DNA from: Candidatus Dormiibacter sp.
GTDB lineage: Bacteria; Chloroflexota; Dormibacteria; UBA8260
NCBI GenBank assembly: GCA_025450495.1
Contig: JANWHI010000070.1
Location: 1-64,000, forward strand
Length of the DNA stretch: 64,000 nucleotides
Reading direction: 5' to 3'
Shown: positions 45,793 to 54,542 of the stretch, piece after piece
Layout: the number at the start of each line of letters is the position of its first letter
How positions within the stretch are numbered: the stretch's first letter is position 1
Notes under the pieces: model-generated
The model's database searches: none
Told to the model about the DNA's origin: nothing
Seen by the model: only the letters and a program-made list of their open reading frames with translations
Position numbers and translations under genes: made by a program

Positions 45793-45808
45793 ATCGACGG
45801 ACGTCGAT
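45793..45808. promoter_or_regulatory. Operator candidate of the ars operon
   Basis: ATCGAC-GGAC-GTCGAT is a perfect 6-4-6 inverted repeat directly adjoining the Shine-Dalgarno of the Cys-rich ORF and about +7 to +22 from the predicted start of transcription. This is a typical place for ArsR binding. Confidence 0.5.
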
Positions 45809-45820
45809 CTATCGGGGGAG

Positions 45821-45850
45821 ATCCTAGCGCGGTCCATCGAAGTATGTCAA
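45821..45850 (-). promoter_or_regulatory. Promoter of the ars operon
   Basis: Minus strand: consensus TTGACA at 45850-45845, 18 bases, TAGGAT at 45826-45821. Transcription should start near 45814 and give a 34-base leader before the Cys-rich ORF. Confidence 0.65.
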
Positions 45851-45854
45851 TGGG

Positions 45855-45860
45855 TATACT
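45855..45860 (+). promoter_or_regulatory. -10 box of arsR (leaderless-type)
   Basis: TATACT ends 7 bases before ATG 45868, so the arsR message probably begins at or next to its start codon. No good -35 box is present. The box lies beside the -35 of the opposite ars promoter, so one bound repressor could affect both. Confidence 0.5.
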
Positions 45861-45867
45861 CACGTGC

Positions 45868-46284
45868 ATGGACCTGGCCCCCGGCCCGGCAACCGCGGTC
45901 GACATCGAGCCGAGCAAACATGACCCCACCGCAGTGCGTCTGACCACGCTGACCAGCGTCCCGGAGCGGGTCAAGGGCTGCTGCCAGGCCGTGGCGCCGC
46001 CGCTCCCCGACGGGCGCGCCATCGAGCTGGCCGGCGTGCACAGGGCGCTTGCCGACCCCACCCGCGTCCAGATGGTGCACATCCTGGCTGCCGCTCCCGA
46101 GCCCGTCTGTGTGTGCGACTTCACCGCCGCCTTCGACCTCGGCCAGCCGACCATCAGCCATCATCTCGCCAAGCTCAGAGATGCCGGATTGGTGATCAGC
46201 TTCAAACGCGGGATCTGGGCTTTCTACCAGCTCAACCCGGAGATGTCCGAGCCGGCGCGGAGCGCCGTCTCGCTGATCCGATAG
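45868..46284 (+). CDS. arsR: ArsR family metalloregulator
   Basis: 138 residues. The winged-helix core is LAGVHRALADPTRVQMVHILAAAPEPVCVCDFTAAFDLGQPTISHHLAKLRDAGLV. The CVCDF box in the DNA-binding helix region and an extra N-terminal Cys pair (VKGCCQAV) are likely As(III)/Sb(III) ligands. It should repress the divergent ars operon until arsenite binds. It starts at ATG 45868; ATGs at 45844 and 45850 would lie inside the promoter. Confidence 0.92.
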   Translation: MDLAPGPATAVDIEPSKHDPTAVRLTTLTSVPERVKGCCQAVAPPLPDGRAIELAGVHRALADPTRVQMVHILAAAPEPVCVCDFTAAFDLGQPTISHHLAKLRDAGLVISFKRGIWAFYQLNPEMSEPARSAVSLIR

Positions 46285-46345
46285 GGATCCGGAACACCCG
46301 CCTTCGGTATTGTCTGAGCCCGACAGCTCAGGAGGAGGAGAGCCC

Positions 46346-48000
46346 GTGAGCACTGATACGCAGACACCGGCTCGGGTTGATTCGCCGGCTCCCTGGCGGG
46401 CGGCGGCGGAGGACGATATCGCGGCGCTGGCGGCCAGCAAAGACACCTGGGCGCGCATGCCGATCGCCGGCAGGATCGAGCTGCTGCGAACGCTTGCGTC
46501 CAACACCTCTTGCCACGCTGAGCGCTGGGTGCGTGCCGCCTGCGGCGCCAAGGGCTTGGAGCTGACCTCGACTCTGGCCGGTGAGGAGTGGACGTCGGGC
46601 CGTGGGCGCTTCTGTTCAGTATCAACCGGCTGATCGAGACGTTGACCGCCGTCGCCGAGAGCGCACACCGCGTCTGCCGAGCAGGCGCGTGCATTCGCGC
46701 CCCGATGGCCAGGTCGTTGTTGACGTCTTCCCGCAGAGCACCTGGGACAGGCTGCTGCTCAACGGCGTCAGCGCGCAGGTCTGGATGCAGCACGGGGTCA
46801 CCGCGCGCAACCTCGCCGACACCATGGCGGTGTTCTACAAGCAGCGCCGACCCCAGGGGAGCGGTGGTGCTTGTGCTTGGAGCTGGGAACATCGCCGGCA
46901 TCGCTCCGCTCGACGTGCTCTACAAGCTGTTCGCAGAGGGACTGGTGTGTCTACTCAAGATGAACCCTGTCAATGAATATCTCGGCCCGATCTTCGAGGA
47001 CATCTTCGCCGACCTGGTCTCCGCGGGATTCGTCCGCTTTGCGTACGGCGGCGCCGAGGCCGGCGAGCGCCTCACCAGGCACGTGGGCATCGACGAGATT
47101 CACGTCACCGGTAGCAGCCGCACCCACGCCGCCATCGTCTTCGGCACGGGTGACGAGGGTGCGGCGCGCAAGGCGCGCACCGAACCGATCAGCACCAAGC
47201 CGATGAGCAGCGAGCTCGGCAACGTGAGCCCGACCATCATCGTGCCCGGACCGTGGTCGCAGCGCGATCTCCGTTTCCAGGCAGCCCATATCGCCACCCA
47301 GAAGCTGCACAACGCCGGCTTCAACTGCATCGCCGCCCACGTGGTGATCACCAAGCAGGGCTGGTCGCTCGGCGAGCCGTTGCTGCGCGAGGTCGCCCGG
47401 GTGATGTCGGCAACGGCCATGCGGCCGGCCTATTACCCCGGTGCGGCTCAGCGTCAGCAGTCGTTGGCGCAGGCCCATCCGCGAGCAGAGACACTCGGCG
47501 GTGACGACGATGCGCCGACAACGCTGATCACCGGGCTGGACAGCAACGATGCGGCTGAGGTGTGTTTTCGCAGCGCGTTCGCGGCGGTTCTGTGCGCCAC
47601 CAGCCTCAGCGCCGGGGACGTCGACGACTACCTCGAGCGCGCCGTGGATTTCTGCAACGAGTCGCTGTGGGGTACGCTGGGGGCCAATATCATCATCCAC
47701 CCCACCACGGCGCGGTTGCATGCGGCCGCGCTCGATCGCGCCATCGCACGACTTCGCTACGGCTGCATCGGGGTCAACGCATGGACAGGCGTCGGCTTCC
47801 TGCTCACCCAGGCGAGCTGGGGTGCGTTCCCCGGCTACCCACGCAGCCTTGCTCACGGTCGGCCGACGCTGCTGCCCACCCCGCCGTGGTTCGTGACCCA
47901 TCGCCGCGCGCACCTGGTCGGTGAACAACTCACCCGTTTCGAGGCCGATCACGCCATCAGGCGCGTCCCCGGCATCTTCGCGGCGGCGCTTCGCAGTTGA
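46346..48000 (+). pseudogene. Aldehyde dehydrogenase family protein, three frameshifts
   Basis: Starts at GTG 46346 after AGGAGGAG. Similarity runs in one frame to about 46590 (LAGEEWTSG), a second frame for PWALLFSINRLIETL, a third for about 46690-46855 (DGQVVVDVFPQSTWDRLL; VWMQHGVTARNLADTM), then back to the second to the stop at 48000 (VVLVLGAGNIAGIAPLDVL; GNVSPTIIVPGPWS; catalytic Cys in HNAGFNCIAA). Together this makes a complete protein of about 550 residues. Either the gene is recently inactivated or this 270-base stretch has base-call errors. Confidence 0.8.
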
Positions 48001-48010
48001 ACCATCGCCG

Positions 48011-48523
48011 ATGAGCGAGGAGATGACCCCCGGCGATCGCTTCCACGATCCGCGGGCCTGGGGCGCCAGCGACCTCACCGGTCCGCACGTGTGGCGCACG
48101 CTCGACTACCGGCGCACCGACTGGCAGCCGGGCTCCACGACCATCGAGTGGCAGGCAACAGCCGACTACTGCTTTCCGACCGCCGGCGGGCCGGTCGTGC
48201 ACGGCGGGCTGGTCACCGCGCTGCTCGACTCGGCGATGGGCGGCGCCTGCTGGACGCTGCTCGACAACGACCAGGTGTTCCTGACCGCGGACCTGAGCGT
48301 TGAATTCCTCCGAGTGTCCAGGCCGGAGCTTCTGCGGGCTGTGGGCACGGTCATCCGTCGCACCCGGCGGGTGATGTTCTGCTCGGCGGAGATGCGCAGC
48401 GCCGATGATCGCCTGCTCGCCACGAGCCGGTGCACGCAGCTGGTGCTTCCCGATTCGGGTCCCTTCGGTCGGCACGCGGCGCCCGATGCCACTGGCGCGC
48501 CACCGCAGGACGCGCGTGGCTGA
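48011..48523 (+). CDS. PaaI family thioesterase
   Basis: 170 residues of the hotdog fold (GGPVVHGGLVTALLDSAMGGACWTLLDNDQVFLTADLSVEFLR). It hydrolyses acyl-CoA thioesters. It sits between the aldehyde dehydrogenase remnant and an acyl-CoA synthetase that it overlaps by eight bases. ATG 48011 follows the previous stop by ten bases. Confidence 0.9.
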   Translation: MSEEMTPGDRFHDPRAWGASDLTGPHVWRTLDYRRTDWQPGSTTIEWQATADYCFPTAGGPVVHGGLVTALLDSAMGGACWTLLDNDQVFLTADLSVEFLRVSRPELLRAVGTVIRRTRRVMFCSAEMRSADDRLLATSRCTQLVLPDSGPFGRHAAPDATGAPPQDARG

Positions 48524-50063
48524 GGCGCACAACCTCGCGGTGCTGGCGGAGAGCACGCAGGAGCGCCTCGGTGACCACGACGCGCTGGTGTTCGAGGGAC
48601 GGACATTCCGATCAGGTGAACTGGCCGAACGGAGCCGGCGCGCGGCGGGTGGGCTCGCCGATCTCGGGGTAGGGCTGGGCGATCGCGTCGTCGTGCTGAT
48701 GGCCAACTGCCCCGAGGTGGTGATCACGTACAACGCGGTATGGCGCGCCGGCGCGGTGGTCACCCCGGTCGTGTTCCTGGTGACCGCGGATGAGCTGCGC
48801 CACATCCTGGTTGACTCTGGCGCGGTCATCGTGGTGACCTCCGGGGAGCTGCTCGCCACCGTCCTGGCCGCAACCGATGGTGTCGCCACAGTGCGCCACG
48901 TTGTCGTGGCCGGTGCCTACGCGGCCCCGCCGGGCACAGCAGCAGGTCCGCGTCCGCTCGACTTCGGCGACCTCGAGAGTGGCGATGAACGACGTCTGGT
49001 CGACCGCGACGACGGGAAGCTGGCGGCGCTGATGTACACGGGCGGCACCACCGGCCGTGCCAAGGGCGTCGCCCTGAGTCACGGCAATCTCTGGTCGTGC
49101 GCCAAGAGCCTGTGGGAGACGACCTACGTTCCCGGTTTGACCCGGGTGCTGGTGCCACTGCCCCTGTCGCACGCGTACGGCATGATCGTCACCGTTGTCG
49201 GCATGCACGCTGTCGAGCCGGGCCTGGCGGTCATCCAGCGCTGGTTCAATCCCGGCGAATGGGTGTCGCTGGCACAGCAGTGGCATGCCCAACGATCCGC
49301 GCTGGTGCCGGCGATGGTGCAGATGCTGCTCGGCGAGCCCCTGGAGGACGCGGATCTCAGCTCACTCCGCTACGTCGGCAGCGGCGCGGCGCCGCTGTCG
49401 ATGGACGTGCTCGCCGAGTTCGAGCGCCGCGTGCCATCCGCGGAGATCCTCGAGGGATACGGCTGCACCGAGACGTCCGCGGTGATCTCGTCCACCCCGC
49501 CGGGGCGGCGGCGACTCGGCAGCGTCGGACTGCCGATCGCCGGGTGCACGGTGCAGATCCTGGCCGACGACGACTCGCCGCTCCCAGTTGGCGATGACGG
49601 TGAGATCTGTGTGCGCAGTCCGTTTGTCATGGCCGGTTACTGGAACGCTGAGGAGGAGACCGCCACTGCGCTTCGCGGCGACTGGCTGCACACCGGCGAC
49701 ATCGGTCACCTCGATTCGGATGGCTACCTGTACGTCGTCGATCGCAAGAAGGACCTGATCCTTCGGGGTGGGTTCAACGTCTTCCCGCGCGACGTCGAGG
49801 ACGTGATGCTGTCTCACCCGCAGGTCGCCATGGCCGGCGTTGTGGGCAGACCCGACCAACGGCTTGGCGAGGAGGTGGTGGCCTTCATCAGCCTGCGCCC
49901 CGGCGCAACCGTGGATGTCGACGACCTGATCGCGTACGCCCGCGCCAAACTGGCGCCCACCAAGTACCCGCGCGAGATACGTCTGCTCGACAGCGTGCCG
50001 CTGACCAGTGTCGGCAAGCTCGACCGCAAGGCACTGCGCCGACTGGTCACCATTCCCACCTGA
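48516..50063 (+). CDS. AMP-dependent acyl-CoA synthetase
   Basis: 515 residues. P-loop MYTGGTTGRAKGVALSHGN, EILEGYGCTETSAV, GDWLHTGDIGHLDSDGYLYVVDRKKDLIL and the C-terminal Lys (TSVGKLDRKAL). It activates a carboxylic acid for the acyl-CoA dehydrogenases that follow; chain type is unknown. The GTG at 48516 overlaps the thioesterase stop; the longer frame is shadow. Confidence 0.92.
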   Translation: MAEAHNLAVLAESTQERLGDHDALVFEGRTFRSGELAERSRRAAGGLADLGVGLGDRVVVLMANCPEVVITYNAVWRAGAVVTPVVFLVTADELRHILVDSGAVIVVTSGELLATVLAATDGVATVRHVVVAGAYAAPPGTAAGPRPLDFGDLESGDERRLVDRDDGKLAALMYTGGTTGRAKGVALSHGNLWSCAKSLWETTYVPGLTRVLVPLPLSHAYGMIVTVVGMHAVEPGLAVIQRWFNPGEWVSLAQQWHAQRSALVPAMVQMLLGEPLEDADLSSLRYVGSGAAPLSMDVLAEFERRVPSAEILEGYGCTETSAVISSTPPGRRRLGSVGLPIAGCTVQILADDDSPLPVGDDGEICVRSPFVMAGYWNAEEETATALRGDWLHTGDIGHLDSDGYLYVVDRKKDLILRGGFNVFPRDVEDVMLSHPQVAMAGVVGRPDQRLGEEVVAFISLRPGATVDVDDLIAYARAKLAPTKYPREIRLLDSVPLTSVGKLDRKALRRLVTIPT

Positions 50064-50097
50064 GTCGCCAACCGGCCATGAGGTACGCTGCGGCGCC

Positions 50098-51231
50098 GTG
50101 GACTTGAGCCTGACGCCCGCCGAGCTCGCATTCCGCGACGAGCTTCGCGAGTGGCTCGTCGCGCACCATCCCGGGCCGGATCCCGCGGACACCGAAGGGT
50201 CGATCGACCACCGCCTTGGTTGGCAGAGAACCCTCTTCGACGCGGGGTACTCGGGGATCTCATGGCCGCGCGAGCATGGCGGGCGGGGAGCGACACTGAT
50301 GGAGCAGGCGATCTTCAACGAGGAGCTGGTCCGCGCCCGGGCTCCGTCGCCCGCAAATGTCATCGGGCTAGTGATGGGCGGCCCGGTGATCATCACCCAC
50401 GGAACCGACGATCAGCGCGCGCGCTTCCTGGCGCCGATCCTCAGAGGTGAGGAGATCTGGTGCCAGGGTTTCAGCGAACCGAACGCCGGCAGCGACCTGG
50501 CAGCTTTGACCACCCAGGCGGTGCGCGACGACAACGGATGGAGGATCAACGGTCAGAAGGTGTGGACATCCTTTGCGCACCGAGCCACGTGGTGCATGTT
50601 GCTCGCCAAGACCGGGGGCGGCGACCGTCATCGCAATCTCACCTTCTTCATCTGCAATATGAAGCAGCCCGGCGTCGAGGTGCGGCCACTCCGCCAGGCC
50701 ACCGGTGACTCCGAGTTCAACGAGATCTTCTTCAACGACGCTCGTGTCCCGGACGAGAACGTGGTCGGTGCTGTCGGTGACGGCTGGAAGGTCGCAATCA
50801 CAACTCTCATGTTCGAGCGCGCCGGGCTCAGCGCGGCGTCAGCTCTGGCAATTCAGCTCAAGCTCGACGAGCTCGCCGAGCTGATCCGCGCCCGAGGGCG
50901 ACAGCACGACGTCACCCTGAGCCGGCGGCTCAGCGCCCTGGTGGTGGCCACCGAGACGATGCGCCTCAACGGCTACCGTGGACTGTCTCGGGTCATCGAG
51001 CACGGCGTCCCCGGACCCGAGGGTTCGCTGGCCAAGATCCAGTGGGCGGACATCAACCAGCGCATCGGCGAGCTGGCCATGGACGTTCTCGGCGGCGAGG
51101 CTCTGGTCACCGACCCGGTGTGGACGCGCTGGATGCTGCGCGCCCGCGCCAACTCGATCGAGGGGGGCACATCCGAGATCCAGCGAAACATCCTCGCCGA
51201 ACGCGTTCTCAACCTTCCGCGGATGCGCTGA
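50098..51231 (+). CDS. Acyl-CoA dehydrogenase, catalytic subunit of a pair
   Basis: 377 residues. Motifs are WCQGFSEPNAGSDLAAL, INGQKVWTSFAH and, near the C-terminus, SIEGGTSEIQRNILAERVL, where the catalytic Glu is expected. With the next gene it resembles two-gene alpha2-beta2 enzymes such as FadE26-FadE27 of sterol side-chain oxidation. The start is GTG 50098, with TACGCT 8 bases upstream (leaderless-type). Confidence 0.9.
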   Translation: MDLSLTPAELAFRDELREWLVAHHPGPDPADTEGSIDHRLGWQRTLFDAGYSGISWPREHGGRGATLMEQAIFNEELVRARAPSPANVIGLVMGGPVIITHGTDDQRARFLAPILRGEEIWCQGFSEPNAGSDLAALTTQAVRDDNGWRINGQKVWTSFAHRATWCMLLAKTGGGDRHRNLTFFICNMKQPGVEVRPLRQATGDSEFNEIFFNDARVPDENVVGAVGDGWKVAITTLMFERAGLSAASALAIQLKLDELAELIRARGRQHDVTLSRRLSALVVATETMRLNGYRGLSRVIEHGVPGPEGSLAKIQWADINQRIGELAMDVLGGEALVTDPVWTRWMLRARANSIEGGTSEIQRNILAERVLNLPRMR

Positions 51232-51240
51232 GAACGGCTG

Positions 51241-52251
51241 ATGAGGTTCGATCTCACCGACGACCAGCGCGCGGTCCGCGACGCCATCGACGAGCTCTGC
51301 CGGACGCGCTACAGCTCCGTGAGCGCCCGCGGCTATGGCTGCGGCGAGGATGATGGTTCGGCCCTGTGGCACGAGCTGGTCGCATCCGGGTGGACGGGTG
51401 TGGCGGTCTCCGAGGAGCACGGCGGTCAGGGGCTGGGCACCGTCGAGCTGACACTGGTGTGCGAGGGCCTTGGTCGCGCGCTGGCGCCGGCAACGTTCTT
51501 CGGCAACGCCGCTGCCGCGATGCTGGTCGCCGCTGCTGGAGACGAGGCGCAGCAGAAGCGCTGGCTTCGCGGGTTCGCCAGCGGCGAGGCGCGCGGGGCG
51601 CTGGGCAGTCTGCAGGCGGACGGCAGCGCCCTCGCCTACGACGCCGAAGGAGCCGCGGCGCTCGTGCTGGTGGCGCCGGGTCGGGCGGCGATCGCGGCCG
51701 CCGACGCCTGCACCTTCGAGAAGACGGATGGCGTCGACATCACGCGCAGGCTGACCCGGGTGAGGCTCGGCGCCGTGGACGATCTGCGCGGCGACGTCGA
51801 CGCCGCTGTCGACCGCGTCGAGGTTGCACTCAGCGCGGAGCTGGTCGGCGTCGCCAACCGGGCGATGGATCTCGCCGTCGAGCATGCGCGCACCCGCCAG
51901 CAGTTCGGCCAGCCGATCGGCGTCCACCAGGCCGTGTCGCACCGCTGCGCCGACATGCTGCTCGACGTCGAGAGCGCACGCTCAGCCGTTCTCTGCGCCG
52001 CCTGGACCGCGGACAACCACCCCCAAGCTCTGCCGTTCGCTGCATCCGTCGCCAAGGTGGCCGCGGCGCAGAGCGCGTGGCGAACCACGACGGGCTCTCT
52101 GCAGGTCCACGGCGGCATCGGCTTCACGTGGGAGCACGACTGTCACCTTCTTCTGCGACGCGCAGTCGCGTCAGGACACCTCCTCGGCAGCGCTGAATGG
52201 CACCTCGACCGGGTCGCCGCCCAGCGCGGGCTCGGTCCCGCCGCAGCCTAG
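51241..52251 (+). CDS. Acyl-CoA dehydrogenase, partner subunit
   Basis: 336 residues of the same superfamily (MRFDLTDDQRAVRDAIDELCR; VGVANRAMDLAVEHARTRQQFGQPIGVHQAVSHRCADML; LQVHGGIGFTWEHDCHLLLRRA). It lacks the EGTSEIQ-type segment found in its neighbour, as expected for the FAD-sharing, non-catalytic half of a heteromer. It lies nine bases after the first subunit. Its 3' end overlaps the convergent histidine kinase gene by four bases. Confidence 0.9.
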   Translation: MRFDLTDDQRAVRDAIDELCRTRYSSVSARGYGCGEDDGSALWHELVASGWTGVAVSEEHGGQGLGTVELTLVCEGLGRALAPATFFGNAAAAMLVAAAGDEAQQKRWLRGFASGEARGALGSLQADGSALAYDAEGAAALVLVAPGRAAIAAADACTFEKTDGVDITRRLTRVRLGAVDDLRGDVDAAVDRVEVALSAELVGVANRAMDLAVEHARTRQQFGQPIGVHQAVSHRCADMLLDVESARSAVLCAAWTADNHPQALPFAASVAKVAAAQSAWRTTTGSLQVHGGIGFTWEHDCHLLLRRAVASGHLLGSAEWHLDRVAAQRGLGPAAA

Positions 52252-53372
52252 GGCGAGGGAATCGTCAGCGTCACCTCGGTGCCGCCACCTGATGGGCTCG
52301 CCGCCGCCACCGCGCCGCCGTGAGCCTCGACGATGTCGCGCACGATCGACAGCCCCAGCCCCGACCCAGCCGAGTCGGCGCCCTTGACGAAGCGGTCGAA
52401 CACGCGGGGCAGCAGCTCCGGGTTGATGCCGCTGCCGCTATCGCTGACGGTGATCCGCACATCCGGTCCCGCTCTGGTTGCGGAGATATGCACGATTCCG
52501 CCGGCGGGCGTGTGGCGCAGAGCGTTGCCGACGAGGTTGGCGAGAACGCTGCGCAATCGAACCGAGTCCGCATCGATGGTGAGGCCGGCAGGGTCGATCA
52601 CAGCGGCGAGCTCGACGCGCGCAACGGCCGCAGCCTCCCGGAACGCGGCGAAGGTGTCGTCGACGAGGATCCCGACGTCGATCTGTTCTCTGCGCAGCTG
52701 CAGGGCGCCGGCTTCGGCCAGCGCCAGGATGCGAAGGTCGTCGACAAGCACCTCGAGCGTGCGCGCCGCCGCGAGCACCGGCCGGAGGTGCTCGGCGTCC
52801 GCAGCATAGACGCCGTCGACGATCCCCTCCGCCTGGCCGCGGATCACGGTGATCGGCGTGCGCAGCTCGTGGGCGACGTCGGCGAGCACCGATCGGCGGC
52901 GCGCCTCGTCGGCCTCGAGGCGGCTGCTCATGGCGTTGAACGCGCGAGCCACCGATCGCAGCTCGCTGGGGCCACGCACCGGAACGCGAGCAGAGTAGTC
53001 ACCGGACTCGATGCGCTGCGCGGCCTCGACGATGCGCGTCGCAGGCGCGGTCAGCCGGCGCAGACCCGCCGCGGCCACCAACACTGCGCCGATGCCCAAC
53101 ACAAGCACCACCCCGGAGATGGTCCGCGCAAACGGTGCCGAGCCCACCGCTCCGGTGACGCTGAGCAGCAGCCACACCAGGGCAGTACCGGTGCCCGCGA
53201 GGACGAGCAGCAGGGCCAGCACGGCACAGCCGACGCGGCGCGCCGCGTGTCTGCCGTGCCGTCGCCAATCCTCACCGCGCTGCGGTGGCCAGGGGCGATC
53301 GTCCGGCCACCACGGCGGCCGGGCGCGGCCCGAGCCATACCACTCCCTTCGGTCGCCACGACGCGGGCTCAC
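52248..53372 (-). CDS. Sensor histidine kinase
   Basis: 374 residues. Two helices (VGCAVLALLLVLAGTGTALVWLLL and about residues 85-100) flank a very short external loop. A HAMP segment (LTAPATRIVEAAQRIESGDYSARV), the phosphorylated His in DVAHELRTPITVIRGQAEG, and N, G1 and G2 boxes (NLVGNALRHTP; VSDSGSGI; GSGLGLSIVRDIVEAHGG) follow. The small sensor region suggests intramembrane sensing. It overlaps the response regulator gene by four bases. Confidence 0.93.
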   Translation of the reverse strand: MSPRRGDRREWYGSGRARPPWWPDDRPWPPQRGEDWRRHGRHAARRVGCAVLALLLVLAGTGTALVWLLLSVTGAVGSAPFARTISGVVLVLGIGAVLVAAAGLRRLTAPATRIVEAAQRIESGDYSARVPVRGPSELRSVARAFNAMSSRLEADEARRRSVLADVAHELRTPITVIRGQAEGIVDGVYAADAEHLRPVLAAARTLEVLVDDLRILALAEAGALQLRREQIDVGILVDDTFAAFREAAAVARVELAAVIDPAGLTIDADSVRLRSVLANLVGNALRHTPAGGIVHISATRAGPDVRITVSDSGSGINPELLPRVFDRFVKGADSAGSGLGLSIVRDIVEAHGGAVAAASPSGGGTEVTLTIPSP

Positions 53373-54058
53373 CCCACTCTGTCCGCCAGCCGGTAGCCGA
53401 CACCGAAGACCGTCTGGAGATGCTGCGGCGCATGCGGGTCAGTTTCGATCTTGCGGCGGATGTTCTTGACATGGGCGTCGATGGCCCGTTCGTAGGACTC
53501 AACCGCCACACCGCGGACAGCGTCGAGCAGCTGCGCGCGGGTGAAGACCCGGCCCGGCTGACGCGCCATGTGGAGCAGCAGGGCAAACTCCGTCGCGGTC
53601 AGCTCGACGCGACGTCCGTCAACCACCGTCTCCATGCGCGGGACGTCCAGCTCGATGCTGTCGCCCACCTTGACCACGTCACCCTGCACCTGCCTCGCGT
53701 CGGTGCGGCGCAGCACGGCACGCACCCGGGCCACGACCTCGCGCGGGCTGAAGGGCTTGGTGACGTAGTCGTCAGCACCGAGCTCCAATCCCGAGACCCT
53801 GTCCGCCTCCTCGGTGCGCGCGGTCAGCATGATGATCGGCACCTCACCCTCGCGCCGCAGGGCGCGGGCCACGTCGAGGCCGTCCAGCCTGGGCAGCGTG
53901 AGGTCGAGGATGATCAGGTCGGGTCTGTGCCGCCGTGCCGTCACCACGGCGGTGGCGCCATCGGCGGCCGTGAGCACCGCGAACCCGGCGCGCTCCAGGT
54001 AGTCGCGAAGGATCCGCACGATCTCGGGTTCGTCATCGACGACGAGCACGCTCCTCAC
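53369..54058 (-). CDS. OmpR-type response regulator
   Basis: 229 residues. Receiver domain with the phospho-Asp in LIILDLTLPRLDG and the Lys in DDYVTKPFSPREVV. The C-terminal winged helix (LTATEFALLLHMARQPGRVFTRAQLLDAV; AIDAHVKNIRRKIE) binds DNA. It is cognate to the downstream kinase. The GTG at 54058 has TAGGAT 8 bases upstream, a leaderless-type start. Targets are unknown; the small membrane protein upstream is a candidate. Confidence 0.94.
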   Translation of the reverse strand: MRSVLVVDDEPEIVRILRDYLERAGFAVLTAADGATAVVTARRHRPDLIILDLTLPRLDGLDVARALRREGEVPIIMLTARTEEADRVSGLELGADDYVTKPFSPREVVARVRAVLRRTDARQVQGDVVKVGDSIELDVPRMETVVDGRRVELTATEFALLLHMARQPGRVFTRAQLLDAVRGVAVESYERAIDAHVKNIRRKIETDPHAPQHLQTVFGVGYRLADRVG

Positions 54059-54125
54059 TGGCGACCATCCTAGGGCTGCGCCACAGGTCGAGCCGGGACC
54101 GTGACGTGGTCCCAGCCCGGCGGGG

Positions 54126-54437
54126 TCAGGCGCTGGCCGGCCGGCTCGCGGCGGACGGGTCGATCGGGATGTCGCCGTGAGCCTGGGTGTGCCAGGAGTC
54201 CAGCCGCTGCTCGAAACGGTCCCGCATGTGCGCGCGACCGCCGGGGTCGCGGTGCCCACCGGCGCCGCAGCTGAAACCACGGCGATGACGGCCACCGATG
54301 CCGAGGATGCGCGGCACGACCAGTGCGCCGACGAAGGTCAGCGCGGTGAATCCCGCGTCGTGGGTGGTGACCCCGACGGCGGTTGCCGCGGCGATGGCGA
54401 CGAGCCCGAAGAGGCCACGAAGTTGACGGTTCTGCAT
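54126..54437 (-). CDS. Small membrane protein of unknown function
   Basis: 103 residues. Two hydrophobic stretches (LFGLVAIAAATAVGVTT; GFTALTFVGALVVPRILGIGG) are followed by a basic, Gly/His-rich tail (GGRHRRGFSCGAGGHRDPGG) and DRFEQRLDSWHTQAHGD. GGGAGAA lies upstream of ATG 54437. It is not recognised; position suggests a link to the adjacent two-component system. Confidence 0.65.
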   Translation of the reverse strand: MQNRQLRGLFGLVAIAAATAVGVTTHDAGFTALTFVGALVVPRILGIGGRHRRGFSCGAGGHRDPGGRAHMRDRFEQRLDSWHTQAHGDIPIDPSAASRPASA

Positions 54438-54542
54438 GACGTTTCTCCCTCGAGAGTACGGGTTGACCTGTCCAGCAGCATGGCCGTGGCGTGTGCGCAG
54501 GATGTGAACGCCGCGCGGAGGTGTGTCGACCGTCGGGCCGCC

